From CAZLIC01 sp964559535 (GTDB taxonomy: Bacteria; Pseudomonadota; Alphaproteobacteria; Rhodobacterales; Rhodobacteraceae): 22,762 nt of DNA. A model generated the notes under the pieces. It had not been told where the DNA came from. It searched no databases and saw only the letters and a list, made by a program, of their open reading frames with translations. Positions within the stretch are counted from its first letter, which is position 1, and the number at the start of each line of letters is the position of its first letter. Positions 1 to 8,279 of the stretch are shown here, one piece after another. The translations under genes were made by a program, and so were the position numbers. The stretch lies in NCBI GenBank assembly GCA_964559535.1, contig CAZLIC010000075.1:1-22762 (forward strand), given 5' to 3'.

Positions 1-1111
1 CGGGTTCCACCAGTGCCACCACGGCGCGCACCGTGGCGTCAAGATCGCGGTGTTCCTCGGCGGCGGCATGGTCCAGCGCGCGGCCCAGGTCACCGCCCGC
101 CTCGCCGCTGGCCACCATCGCCAGCATCATCGGCGGAAAGCACCCGGCCTCGGTCATGGCGCGGTGCAGACCCATGCCCTGGGTGACCTTGCCCGCCACC
201 TCGGCCACCTTCGCCCGGATGTGCAGGTTGGGGGTCACATCCGCCGCCACCGCCAGCGCCTCGGCCACCGGCACGCGCGACATCACCAGCGTGGCCAGCG
301 TGCCGCCGAACTGCGCCGCGTTCATCCGCCGCACCAGCCCGCGCGTGGGACGCGCCTCGGCCAGGAACCGGTCCAGCCGCTGGCGGTTGGCAGGCGCGCG
401 CAGGGCCTGGGCGGCGGCCAGCGCGGCGGCGGCCAAGCCCGCAAGCAGATACGGACCGTAGCTGCGCAAACCGTCGGACAGGCCGATCAGCAGGCGCGTC
501 AGCAGGGGCAGGTCGGCGCCGCGGTCGCGGAACACGCGCACGATGTCGGGCACCACGAAGACCATCAGCATCACCACGATGCCCAGGCTGACCAGCCCCA
601 GAAGCGCAGGGTACAGAAGCGCCAGTTGCACCGTCTGGCGGTTGCGGCTGCGGTTTTCCACAAAGCCCGCCAGGTGGGCCATCACCTGGTCCAGCCGCCC
701 CACCTGTTCCCCGGCCTTCACCGAGGCCTGGTAGAAGGACGGGAACGCCTGCGGAAACAGCGCAAGGGCCGCGGCCAGACTGCGCCCCTCGACCACCGCC
801 GCGCGCAGGGCCGACAGAAGCCCCGCCACCTTGGGCGGCTGGCCCTGCGCCACGGTCTGCAGCGCGTCCTCGATGCGCACGCCCGACCGCAACAGCGTGG
901 CCATCTGCCGGGTGATCAGCGTCAGCGCCCGCCCCGACAGGCGGACCTGCGGCACGCCGTCGGACCGCGCCGGAGCCGTGGCACGGAGATCGACGGGCAG
1001 CAAACCCTGTGCACGCAGCGCCTGCCGGGCCGCTGCGGCCGTCGCGGCTTCGACCATGCCGGCGCGGCTGCGGCCACTGGCATCGACGGCGCGATAGCGG
1101 AAAGCGGCCAT
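1..1111 (-). CDS. gspF: Type II secretion inner-membrane platform protein GspF (3' end cut by window)
   Basis: GspF is the polytopic inner-membrane platform protein of the T2SS; it contacts the GspE ATPase and GspL and supports pseudopilus assembly. The protein starts MAAFRYRAVD at the ATG 1111-1109 and 370 residues are visible. Family length is about 400, so roughly 30 C-terminal residues, including the last membrane helix, lie beyond the left edge. Two T2SSF repeats are seen, each with the typical signature: EQVGRLDQVMAHL in the first and SGEAGGDLGRALDHA in the second. Membrane helices lie around residues 165-195 (LLYPALLGLVSLGIVVMLMV) and about 220-240. It follows gspE with a 30-bp gap and only a G-rich tract as ribosome site, so it is probably cotranscribed with gspL-M-E. 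Confidence 0.93.
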   Translation of the reverse strand, partial: MAAFRYRAVDASGRSRAGMVEAATAAAARQALRAQGLLPVDLRATAPARSDGVPQVRLSGRALTLITRQMATLLRSGVRIEDALQTVAQGQPPKVAGLLSALRAAVVEGRSLAAALALFPQAFPSFYQASVKAGEQVGRLDQVMAHLAGFVENRSRNRQTVQLALLYPALLGLVSLGIVVMLMVFVVPDIVRVFRDRGADLPLLTRLLIGLSDGLRSYGPYLLAGLAAAALAAAQALRAPANRQRLDRFLAEARPTRGLVRRMNAAQFGGTLATLVMSRVPVAEALAVAADVTPNLHIRAKVAEVAGKVTQGMGLHRAMTEAGCFPPMMLAMVASGEAGGDLGRALDHAAAEEHRDLDATVRAVVALVEP

Positions 1112-1141
1112 CAGCGCCCCCCGCCGGTCAGCCGGGCGGTA

Positions 1142-2605
1142 TCAGGCTTCCTGCACCGCACGCGCCACCTCCTCGACCGTGGTCACGCCGGCCAGCACCA
1201 GCCGCACGCCGTCGGCCACCAGCCCCGGCCCGGCCTCGCGCGCCAGCGCCGTCAGGTCAGCTTCGGCCGCCCCGGCATGGATCGCCGCCTGCAACGGCCC
1301 ACCGATCTCGACCACTTCGTAAATGCCAGTGCGGCCGCGGTAGCCCTGCCCGCCGCAGGCCGGGCAACCGGCGGCGCGGCACAGGGCGGCGCCGGGGTGC
1401 AGGCCGGGCAGCAGCGCGGCATCCGCCTCGGTTGCCGCCTCCAGCCGGGCGCAATCGGGGCACAACCGCCGCACCAGCCGCTGGGCCACCACGCCCGCCA
1501 GCATGGGCGCCAAAAGGAACCGCTCGATCCCCATGTCCACCAGCCGCGATACCGCGCCCACTGCCGTATTGGTGTGCAGCGTCGACAGCACGAAGTGCCC
1601 GGTCATCGCCGATTCCACCGCCACCTGCGCGGTTTCGCGGTCGCGGATCTCGCCCACCATGATCACGTCGGGGTCCTGCCGCAGCACGGCGCGCAGGCCG
1701 CGGGCAAAGGTCAGATCGGTGCGCGGGTTCACCTGCATCTGGCCGATGCCATCGACGGAGTACTCGATGGGATCCTCGACCGTCATGATGTTGCGGGTCT
1801 TGTCGTTCAGGTGGTCCAGCGCCGCGTACAGCGTGGTGGTCTTGCCCGATCCGGTGGGGCCGGTAACCAGGAGCATGCCGTTCGGCCGCGCCAGAAGCCG
1901 CGCAAACACCGCGCCGTCGCGCGCCGACATGCCCAGCCGGTCCAGCCCCAGCCGCGTCGCCTCGCGGTCCAGAAGGCGCAGCACGATGCGCTCGCCGTGC
2001 TGCGACGGGATGGTGGACACGCGCACGTCCACTTCGTGCCCGCCCACCCGCAGCGAAACCCGCCCGTCCTGCGGCAACCGCTTCTCGGCGATGTCCAGCC
2101 GCGCCATCACCTTGATCCGGCTGGCCAGAAACGGTGCCAGCGACCGCTTCGGTTCGACCATGGTGCGCAAGACGCCATCGATGCGGAACCGCACCACCAG
2201 CCGCCGCTCCAGCGTCTCGATGTGGATGTCCGAGGCACGTTCGCGGATCGCCTCCAGCAGCAGCGCGTTGATCAGGCGCACGACCGGCGCGTCGTCGGAC
2301 TGGTCCAACAGGTCATCCACCACGGCCGCCGTATCGGCCAGCGACGTCAGGTCGCCGTCGGCGTCGGCGGCGGCCGAGGCGTCGGCGGCGGAATCGGCAT
2401 AGTGGGCGGCAAGGCTGGCGGCGAAATCCTCGTCCTGCAGAACCTGCGCGGTGACATTGGGGCCGGCCACCCGCAACGCCTCGGCCAGGGCTGCCGGGGC
2501 CGCATCCTGCCGCAGCAGGCAATCCGTGCGGCCGCGCGCATTCGTCAGGATGACGCCGTGCTGGCGGGCAAAGGTATAGGGCAGGCGGGGCGCAGCAGAC
2601 GTCAT
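1142..2605 (-). CDS. gspE: Type II secretion ATPase GspE
   Basis: This is the cytoplasmic hexameric ATPase that powers pseudopilus assembly, 487 residues. Visible motifs are: an N1E-like domain in the first 90 residues; Walker A GPTGSGKTT at 249-257; Asp box EDPIEY at 277-282; Walker B-type DPDVIMVGEIRD at 311-322; His box STLHTN at 341-346; and a zinc-binding tetracysteine formed by CPDC (382-385) and CPAC (414-417). The zinc element separates GspE from most type IV pilus retraction ATPases. The reading frame extends 35 codons further upstream, but the start MTSAAPRLPY at 2605 is chosen because its ATG overlaps the gspM stop as ATGA, the coupling seen throughout this locus. All catalytic motifs are intact. 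Confidence 0.95.
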   Translation of the reverse strand: MTSAAPRLPYTFARQHGVILTNARGRTDCLLRQDAAPAALAEALRVAGPNVTAQVLQDEDFAASLAAHYADSAADASAAADADGDLTSLADTAAVVDDLLDQSDDAPVVRLINALLLEAIRERASDIHIETLERRLVVRFRIDGVLRTMVEPKRSLAPFLASRIKVMARLDIAEKRLPQDGRVSLRVGGHEVDVRVSTIPSQHGERIVLRLLDREATRLGLDRLGMSARDGAVFARLLARPNGMLLVTGPTGSGKTTTLYAALDHLNDKTRNIMTVEDPIEYSVDGIGQMQVNPRTDLTFARGLRAVLRQDPDVIMVGEIRDRETAQVAVESAMTGHFVLSTLHTNTAVGAVSRLVDMGIERFLLAPMLAGVVAQRLVRRLCPDCARLEAATEADAALLPGLHPGAALCRAAGCPACGGQGYRGRTGIYEVVEIGGPLQAAIHAGAAEADLTALAREAGPGLVADGVRLVLAGVTTVEEVARAVQEA

Positions 2606-3069
2606 CGCGTCACCGTCAGCGCCGCCGAAACCGCTCCGGGTTGGTCCAGCGCGGTCAGCGTCACCTCGGCCAGCCGCAGGCCGTGGCGCTGTTCCAGCGC
2701 CTCGATCCACAGCACCACGGCGTCGAACCCGGCCGCGTCGATCTGAACCGATACCGCACCGTCGCGTTCCTGCAGGCGGCGCAGATCCAGCCCCGCGGTG
2801 GTGGCGGTGTCCGACACGATGACCGGCAGCGGACGGTCATCAGACACCTGAGGCCCTTGCGAAAGGGGCGGCGGCAAGGCGGCCACCCGCGGGATCGCCA
2901 GTGTGTGGCGATGCAGCCGCGCCTCCAGATCGGCCGCCTGCCGGTGCAGCGGCTCCAAGGCCCCGGCCCAGAATGCCCATGCCAGGGCCAACAGCGTCAG
3001 CGCCGCCAGCAGCACCCGTTCGCGCGGGGTGCGGTCGGCCAAGGCGCGGTGCAGGGCGGCCCGCATCAT
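2602..3069 (-). CDS. gspM: Type II secretion protein GspM
   Basis: GspM is a small bitopic inner-membrane protein that pairs with GspL in the T2SS assembly platform. It has 155 residues. A short basic cytoplasmic N-terminus (RALADRTPRERVLLAAL) leads into one membrane segment at about 19-36, then a coiled region and a periplasmic ferredoxin-like domain. That architecture and length are typical of GspM. Sequence conservation in this family is low, so the call leans on architecture and on its place between gspL and gspE. The start codon overlaps the gspL stop as ATGA; a second in-frame ATG follows immediately. Confidence 0.87.
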   Translation of the reverse strand: MMRAALHRALADRTPRERVLLAALTLLALAWAFWAGALEPLHRQAADLEARLHRHTLAIPRVAALPPPLSQGPQVSDDRPLPVIVSDTATTAGLDLRRLQERDGAVSVQIDAAGFDAVVLWIEALEQRHGLRLAEVTLTALDQPGAVSAALTVTR

Positions 3070-4220
3070 GGCGCCCCCCCGCTGACCGAAAGGCGCATCT
3101 CGGCCCCGGCCTCGCCGCTTTCGGATCCCTCGGTGCGCAGGGCCAGCCCTGCGGCCGTCAGGCCCGACTGCAGCGCCTGCAGTGTGCCAATGTCATCGGC
3201 CGCGACCCGCAGCGACAGGCGGCCGGGGTCCGCCGCATAGGCGGCTTCGCGCAGCACCGGGGTGCCGGGTGTGGCGGCGATCACGGCAGACACCTGGGCC
3301 AGCAGGGCCAGAAAACCGTCCTGCGGGGCGGCGACAGGGGCGGCCAGCGCGCGGGCCAGCGCGGTATCCAGATCGCCCTCGGCGGGCCGTCCGCTGGCGG
3401 TCAGGGCCGCGCGCAACTCGGCCTCGGCCCGGTCGACGCGGCCGGACAGCACCGCCACCCCGGCACCCGACAGTGCCAGATGCACAACGGCAACCGCCCC
3501 CGCCAACAGCGCGAAGCGCCCGGCACGCGCGGGCAGGCCCCCGGTTTGCCCCGCCTGCCGCAAGTCGATGCCGTGCAGCGCAGGGGGGGGCGGCAGCGGC
3601 ACCTGCGCCACGGGCAACCCTTCGGGCAGCAAACCACCGGCCACCACACAGGCCGGTCCACCCGCCAGCCGGTGCGCCACCGGCAACATCGCCCGCGGCA
3701 CCGCCAGTCCGGTCCCGTCGGTAAGCCGCAGGATGGCCCGATCGGCAGCAGCCCAGACCGTGGCACAGCCGGGCGGCGGCAGCGGCAGGGCCAGCACCTC
3801 GGGCACCAGGCGCAAGGGTGCCGGGTGCCGGGCGGCGTGGACCGCCAGCGCCGCCCGCCCGATGACGGCCACCAGCCAGGTGCCCGGCTCGGGCGCGGGG
3901 CCCATCACGTGGACATGCACCTCGTCCAGCGGCCTGGCAATGCGGTCTTCAACGGCAAAGGCCGCGGCCCGCGCCCGCAGGGCCGGGGCAACGCGGGGCA
4001 GCGCAACCGCCAGAAGCAGGACATCACCGCCGGGCAGCAGCACCGTGCCAGGCGGCGCAGCCGGACCCGCCGGGCCCGTTTCCGCAGATCGCCCCGCAGG
4101 CATCGGGCGCGGCCCGGAGCCACGCGGGTCGGGCGACTGGGCACGTGCACCCTCGGCGCGCCGCCCGAAGGGCAGCCCGGGAAGGAAGCGGGAAGCGGGG
4201 CCAAGGCCGGGAATCTTCAT
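3066..4220 (-). CDS. gspL: Type II secretion protein GspL
   Basis: GspL links the cytoplasmic ATPase GspE to the membrane platform. The protein has 384 residues: a cytoplasmic actin-like region with the recognisable segment LRARAAAFAVEDRIARPLDEVHV near 83-104, one membrane helix near 235-260 (FALLAGAVAVVHLALSG), and a periplasmic ferredoxin-like domain ending in LSLRVAADDIGTLQALQ. The first 55 residues are Pro/Arg/Gly-rich and unlike the family, and no good ribosome site precedes the ATG at 4220, so the true start could be further in (for example the ATG at 4103). The first gene of the minus-strand T2SS transcript, it begins 6 bp from a large inverted repeat. Confidence 0.88.
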   Translation of the reverse strand: MKIPGLGPASRFLPGLPFGRRAEGARAQSPDPRGSGPRPMPAGRSAETGPAGPAAPPGTVLLPGGDVLLLAVALPRVAPALRARAAAFAVEDRIARPLDEVHVHVMGPAPEPGTWLVAVIGRAALAVHAARHPAPLRLVPEVLALPLPPPGCATVWAAADRAILRLTDGTGLAVPRAMLPVAHRLAGGPACVVAGGLLPEGLPVAQVPLPPPPALHGIDLRQAGQTGGLPARAGRFALLAGAVAVVHLALSGAGVAVLSGRVDRAEAELRAALTASGRPAEGDLDTALARALAAPVAAPQDGFLALLAQVSAVIAATPGTPVLREAAYAADPGRLSLRVAADDIGTLQALQSGLTAAGLALRTEGSESGEAGAEMRLSVSGGAP

Positions 4221-4226
4221 GCCATG

Positions 4227-4266
4227 GGCTACGACGTGAAACTCGGGTAAGTTTCACTTCGTAGCC
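4227..4266. promoter_or_regulatory. 17-bp-arm inverted repeat in the gspL/gspG divergent intergenic region
   Basis: The left arm (4227-4243) and right arm (4250-4266) match at 16 of 17 positions and are separated by 6 bases. The repeated unit contains GTGAAACT on one strand and AGTTTCAC on the other. It sits between the two divergent T2SS transcripts, 6 bp from the annotated gspL start and 33 bp before gspG. This is the expected position for a shared operator or activator site. No T-tract follows, so it is not an intrinsic terminator. The cognate regulator is unknown. Confidence 0.5.
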
Positions 4267-4299
4267 ACCAAAAGAACTGGCCACAACAGGAGCGGTCCG

Positions 4300-4770
4300 A
4301 TGCCCTTCTCTCTTCCCGCAACCCGCAGGCTGCGCCGACAGCCCGATGCCGGGGTGACGCTGATCGAAATGATGATCGTGCTGGTCATCATCGGCGTGGT
4401 CGCGGCCATTGTGGTGCCGAACGTGGTGGGACGCCCCGACCAGGCGCGCGCCACCGTGGCCGAGACCGACCTGCGCACCATCGCGGCGAGTCTGGAGATG
4501 TACCGGCTGGACAACCGCAGCTACCCCACGACGGAACAGGGACTGGCCGCGCTGGCCGCGCCGCCGACCCTGCCGCCAGAGCCGCCGAACTGGGTGCAGG
4601 GCGGCTATCTGCGGGCGGTGCCGACCGACCCCTGGGGCCGCCCCTACGTTTACCTCAGCCCGGCGCGCGAGGCCGGGTTCGAACTTCTGTCGCTGGGCGC
4701 GGACGGGGCCGAGGGCGGCGAGGATGTCGATGCGGATGTGCGCGTGATGGGCGGGGTTGCGGGCGGATGA
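4300..4770 (+). CDS. gspG: Major pseudopilin GspG
   Basis: GspG is the main subunit of the periplasmic T2SS pseudopilus. It has 156 residues and a prepilin leader cut after Gly18 (DAG/VTLIEMMIVLVIIG) with the required Glu at +5. The +1 residue is Val rather than the usual Phe. After the hydrophobic helix come family hallmarks: DLRTIAASLEMYRLDNRSYPTTEQGLAAL, then GGYLRAVPTDPWGRPYVYL, then a C-terminal loop (LGADGAEGGEDVDADV) in the position of the calcium-binding loop. A clear ribosome site AGGAG lies 7 bases before the ATG. It is the first gene of the plus-strand T2SS operon and overlaps gspH by 4 bp. Confidence 0.96.
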   Translation: MPFSLPATRRLRRQPDAGVTLIEMMIVLVIIGVVAAIVVPNVVGRPDQARATVAETDLRTIAASLEMYRLDNRSYPTTEQGLAALAAPPTLPPEPPNWVQGGYLRAVPTDPWGRPYVYLSPAREAGFELLSLGADGAEGGEDVDADVRVMGGVAGG

Positions 4771-5249
4771 CCATGCCTTTCGGCTCACTGCGGCGGGCGG
4801 GCGAGGCCGGGATGACGCTGGCCGAGACGCTGGTGGTGCTGGCCGTGATCGCCATTGCCGCCGGGGCGGCCGTCACCGGCCTGTTGCCGCGCCCGGCCGA
4901 TACGGCCGGAACCGAGGCGGTGCGGCTGGCCGGTCTTCTGACGCTGGCGGCGGACGAGGCGCTGGCGCGCCAGCAGGTGCTGGAACTGGCCTGGACGGAT
5001 GAAACCTACGGGTTCCGCGTCTGGTCGGCCGAAGGCGGCGGCTGGCAGGCACCGGCCGCCGGCCCGCTGACAGCCGAGCGGGTGTTGCCGGCCGGGCTGG
5101 TACTGTCGGCCGGACAGACAGACCGGACGGTTCGGATTGCGCCGGATGGACTGTCGCCCGCTGCAGTGATTGAAATCACCGGCAATGGCAGCCGCCGCCA
5201 AGTGGTGTTCGACGGGCTGGCGGCCGTGGTGGCAGAGGACGCCCGATGA
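4767..5249 (+). CDS. gspH: Minor pseudopilin GspH
   Basis: GspH is a minor pseudopilin. The protein has 160 residues. A short basic leader ends EAG, giving a cleavage site after Gly15 (EAG/MTLAETLVVLAVIAIAAG) with Glu at +5 and a hydrophobic helix behind it. The remainder is a beta-rich domain containing YGFRVWSAEGGGWQ, typical of the GspH/FimT fold. The ATG overlaps the gspG stop as ATGA; a second ATG two codons later is also possible. It overlaps gspI by 4 bp at the other end. Position between G and I supports H over the other minor pseudopilins. Confidence 0.9.
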   Translation: MTMPFGSLRRAGEAGMTLAETLVVLAVIAIAAGAAVTGLLPRPADTAGTEAVRLAGLLTLAADEALARQQVLELAWTDETYGFRVWSAEGGGWQAPAAGPLTAERVLPAGLVLSAGQTDRTVRIAPDGLSPAAVIEITGNGSRRQVVFDGLAAVVAEDAR

Positions 5250-5617
5250 CGCGGCGCAATGGCGAGGATGGGTTCACGCTGGTCGAGACGCTGGTGGCGC
5301 TGGCCGTTCTGGCCGTGTCGGCCGTGGCGATCCTGGGTGCAACCGAGGCGCATGTGGCCCGCGTGACGGCCCTGCAAGACCGCGCGGCGGCGCAGTGGGC
5401 GGCCGAAAACCGGCTGGCCGAGGCGGTGCTGGGGCTTGACGGTGCTGCGGGCGAGACGCTGGCGGGCATCGAAGTGGGTGTTGCGGTCGAGCGGCAGCCG
5501 ACCGACGACCCCGATCTTGACAGGCTGCGCGTGGCGGCCTCGGTGCCCCCTGGGGGGGCGGTTCTGGTGCGGCTGGACGGTTTTGCCCTGCGGCCGCTGA
5601 ACGGGGAGGCCCCATGA
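5246..5617 (+). CDS. gspI: Minor pseudopilin GspI
   Basis: GspI is a minor pseudopilin of the tip complex, 123 residues, typical for the family. The leader is cut after Gly9 (EDG/FTLVETLVALAVLAVSAVAI) with Phe at +1 and Glu at +5. The segment AAAQWAAENRLAEAVL matches the GspI pattern after the N-terminal helix. It overlaps gspH and the following gspC by 4 bp each. gspJ and gspK, which normally complete the tip, do not follow it here. Confidence 0.92.
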   Translation: MTRRNGEDGFTLVETLVALAVLAVSAVAILGATEAHVARVTALQDRAAAQWAAENRLAEAVLGLDGAAGETLAGIEVGVAVERQPTDDPDLDRLRVAASVPPGGAVLVRLDGFALRPLNGEAP

Positions 5618-6153
5618 CGGCCGTGCTGCAGACCTGGACCTTGCGCGTCGTGGCCGTGGCCCTGCTGGGCAGCCTGGTACCGCCTGCCATGGGACTTGCG
5701 CGCCTGCTGCAGCCGGAGCCCGCCGCGCCGGGCGTCACCCGTTCCGCAAGCGCACCCGGTGTGACGGCCGAGCCATCGTCGGACCTGGGCGTGATTCTGG
5801 AGGCAGCGCCGTTCGGGCGGGCGGCTCCGGTGGCGACGCCGGACGCGCAGGGGGCGAGCGGGCTGGTGCTTGTCGGCGTCACCGTGGCTGCCAGCTCCGG
5901 CGCATCGCGCGCAATGATCGCCGGCGGCAACCGCGGTGCGTCGGCCATCTATGGCATCGGCGACAGCGTGGCCGATGGCGTTGTGCTGACTGCCGTGCAG
6001 CCGGACGGGGTAGTGCTGGATGCCGGGGGTCAGGCGCTGCACCTGGGGTTCCCCGAAACCGCAGGCTTGGTGGGCGCAACGGAAACGCCGTCGGCCACGG
6101 GTCTGATCGATTTCAGTGGCGTCGCCGTGACGCCGCCGGGAGCACAGCCTTGA
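5614..6153 (+). CDS. gspC: Short GspC-like inner-membrane protein without PDZ domain
   Basis: GspC normally links the inner-membrane platform to the secretin through its periplasmic homology region (HR). This 179-residue protein has an N-terminal membrane segment (about 9-28), a flexible Pro/Ala linker, and an HR-like domain at about 80-150. That domain begins LVLVGVTVAASSGASRAMIA and contains the turn AIYGIGDSVADGVVLTAVQPD. It then ends in a short tail, so the C-terminal PDZ or coiled-coil domain of classical GspC (about 270-300 residues) is absent. Position directly before gspD, with a TTGA overlap, supports the call. It could alternatively be described as GspN/PilP-like, but the HR pattern fits GspC best. 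Confidence 0.8.
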   Translation: MTAVLQTWTLRVVAVALLGSLVPPAMGLARLLQPEPAAPGVTRSASAPGVTAEPSSDLGVILEAAPFGRAAPVATPDAQGASGLVLVGVTVAASSGASRAMIAGGNRGASAIYGIGDSVADGVVLTAVQPDGVVLDAGGQALHLGFPETAGLVGATETPSATGLIDFSGVAVTPPGAQP

Positions 6154-8120
6154 GGCACGTCCTGCATGCGGTTGTTCTGGCGCTGGCCCTGTGTCTGCCG
6201 CGGCCGATGGCGGCGCAGGACGCCGCGGAGCCCGGCACCTATGTGATGAACCTGCGCGACGCAGATCTGCGGGTGCTGGCCGAACAGGTGTCGGAAATCA
6301 CCGGGCGCACGCTGGTACTTGACCCCACCGTCACCGGAACGGTGACGGTCATCTCCTCGGCCCCGCTGAACCGCGACGAGGTGTGGGAGCTGTTCCAGTC
6401 GGTGCTGGGCGTGCAGGGCTTTGCCGCACTGCCGTCGGGCAACCTGTGGCGCATCGTGCCGCAGGCTGCTGTGCGCGAAGGCGGAATCGTGCCGCAAAGC
6501 GAGGGCGGCGTGGGCGCGGGGCGGCTGGACGTGGTGACGCGGCTGGTGCCGCTGAAGACCTTCCCCGCCACCACCGCGGTGGGTGCGCTGCGCCCGCTGG
6601 TGGCCTCGTTCGGCTATATCGAGGCGGTGGCAGACACCAACACGCTGGTCATCACCGACACCGCCGAAAACGTGGCCCGCATCGAGCGCATCGCGCGTGC
6701 CCTGGACAGCGGGCCGGGGCACGAGGTCTATACGATACCCATCGCCAACGCCGACGCCACCGAAGTGGCCGCCGCCGTGGGGGCCATTCTGGGCGGCTCG
6801 GCGGCGGCGGGCGGCATGGCGCCGCGCGTGTCGGTCGATGCGCGGTCGAACGTCCTGCTGCTGAGCGCGGATCCCGAAACCTACCGTCAGGTCCAGCGCA
6901 TCGTGGCCGACCTGGACGTGCCCAACCGCACCGTGCCGGAAACCGTGGCTGTTACCCGCGTGTACGCCCTGCGCCATGCCGATGCCACCGCCATGGCCGA
7001 AACCCTGCGCGGCATCGTGGGCTCGGGCGCCAGCGTCAGCAACCCAGTGGCGGGCGCCCTGGCCGAAGGCGAGACGGCCGAGGCCGACCTGCGCCTTGTC
7101 ACCCCCGGCACCGGGCCGGCCGCCGACGTGGCCATCGAGGCCGTCACCGCCACCAATTCGGTGGTGGTGCGGGCGCTGCCCGAGGTGCAGGCCGACATGG
7201 CCGACCTGATTGCGAAACTGGACCAGCGCCGCCCGCAGGTGCTGATCGAGGCGGCGATTGTCGAGGTGTCGGGCGAGGTGTCCGAACAACTGGGCGTGCA
7301 GCTGGGCTTTGGCACCGCCACGCCGCCCGGCGGCTTTGCCGCCACCTCGCTGCCCGCCAGCGGCCCCGCCCTGTCGAACATTCTCCGCCTGCTTGGCTCC
7401 CCCGCGGCCCCCGCAGTGGGCAACGGGCTGTCCATCGGGCTGGCGCGGGGCGACGACTTCGGCCTGCTGATCCAGGCGCTGGGCACCTCGACCAAGGCGA
7501 ACCTGCTGTCCACCCCCAGCGTCACCACGCTGGACAACCAGCCGGCCGAAATCGTGGTGGGCCAGAACGTGCCGTTCCGTACCGGCACCTTCGCCACCGA
7601 CGGCAACGACGCCTCGGCCTTCACCACCATCGAGCGCAAGGACGTGGGCATTTCCATGCGCGTGGTGCCGCGGGTAAACCAGGGCGACGTGATCCAGCTG
7701 GACATCACGCAAGAGGTGTCGTCGCTGACCGACACGCAGGTCGATGGCGCCGCCGACCTGATTACCAACCGCCGCAGCATCAAGACCACCGTCCTGGCCG
7801 ACAACGGCGGCACCATCGTGCTGGGCGGGCTGATCACCGACAACCGAACGCAGCGGCGGTCCGAGGTGCCGGGTCTGGGCAAGCTGCCGGTGGTGGGCGG
7901 GCTGTTCCGGTCACGGCAGGCCTCGTCGCAGCGGCAGACGCTGTTCGTGTTCCTGCGCCCCACCATCTTGCGCAACCGCGGCGATGTGGCAACCGTTTCG
8001 GAAAACCGCTTCCTGCGGCTGCGCGCCATCGAGGCCGAACCGGAACCGAAGAAGGGCCCGCTGGCCGCCACCCGCAAGCCGGTTCCGCGCCTGCCGCTGG
8101 AAATCAACGGGTTGTACTGA
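6150..8120 (+). CDS. gspD: Type II secretion outer-membrane secretin GspD
   Basis: GspD forms the outer-membrane channel of the T2SS. It has 656 residues. A signal peptide (MRHVLHAVVLALALCLPRPM, cut near AAQ/DAAE) is followed by N0 (about 30-103), N1 (126-186), N2 (190-257), N3 (264-358) and the secretin domain (about 362-610). The secretin signature VPGLGKLPVVGGLF is at 573-586 and the core NLLSTPSVTTLDNQPAEIVVG is near 451-471. The start is TTG at 6150, overlapping the gspC stop as TTGA. The next in-frame ATG would remove most of the signal peptide, so TTG is preferred. No GspS pilotin gene is adjacent. Confidence 0.95.
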   Translation: MRHVLHAVVLALALCLPRPMAAQDAAEPGTYVMNLRDADLRVLAEQVSEITGRTLVLDPTVTGTVTVISSAPLNRDEVWELFQSVLGVQGFAALPSGNLWRIVPQAAVREGGIVPQSEGGVGAGRLDVVTRLVPLKTFPATTAVGALRPLVASFGYIEAVADTNTLVITDTAENVARIERIARALDSGPGHEVYTIPIANADATEVAAAVGAILGGSAAAGGMAPRVSVDARSNVLLLSADPETYRQVQRIVADLDVPNRTVPETVAVTRVYALRHADATAMAETLRGIVGSGASVSNPVAGALAEGETAEADLRLVTPGTGPAADVAIEAVTATNSVVVRALPEVQADMADLIAKLDQRRPQVLIEAAIVEVSGEVSEQLGVQLGFGTATPPGGFAATSLPASGPALSNILRLLGSPAAPAVGNGLSIGLARGDDFGLLIQALGTSTKANLLSTPSVTTLDNQPAEIVVGQNVPFRTGTFATDGNDASAFTTIERKDVGISMRVVPRVNQGDVIQLDITQEVSSLTDTQVDGAADLITNRRSIKTTVLADNGGTIVLGGLITDNRTQRRSEVPGLGKLPVVGGLFRSRQASSQRQTLFVFLRPTILRNRGDVATVSENRFLRLRAIEAEPEPKKGPLAATRKPVPRLPLEINGLY

Positions 8121-8279
8121 GGCGCCGCGACCCCTGCTTCGCGGTCGGCGGACAGTGGGCCTGCACAAAACTTTCATGCGGCTGAGAAATGCCGCGCTCA
8201 GAATCTCTCTGGCGTTTCGCTGCATGGCGATTCCGGCACGTCTGTGTCGTGGACCGCAGATCAAGCGGGAGAGATGGCG
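8121..8279 (+). other. Gap between gspD and the LamG gene
   Basis: No gene is supported here. A 6-bp stem (8125-8130 with 8139-8144, 8-base loop) follows the gspD stop but has no T-tract, so it is a weak terminator candidate. A purine-rich ribosome site (GGGAGAG, 8267-8273) lies just before the ATG at 8280. No convincing -35/-10 pair was recognised. Confidence 0.35.

Noticed and set aside
50..2746. An 898-codon open frame on the plus strand
   Set aside because: It lies antisense to gspF/gspE, which have intact family motifs. The translation is His/Gln/Arg-rich low complexity, typical of a shadow frame in GC-rich coding DNA.
6030..7712. A 560-codon minus-strand frame opposite gspD
   Set aside because: gspD on the plus strand has full secretin domains; the antisense product is His/Gly/Arg-rich and matches nothing.
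8125..8144. Intrinsic terminator after gspD
   Set aside because: The stem is only 6 bp with an 8-base loop and no T-tract, so it is mentioned only as a weak candidate.
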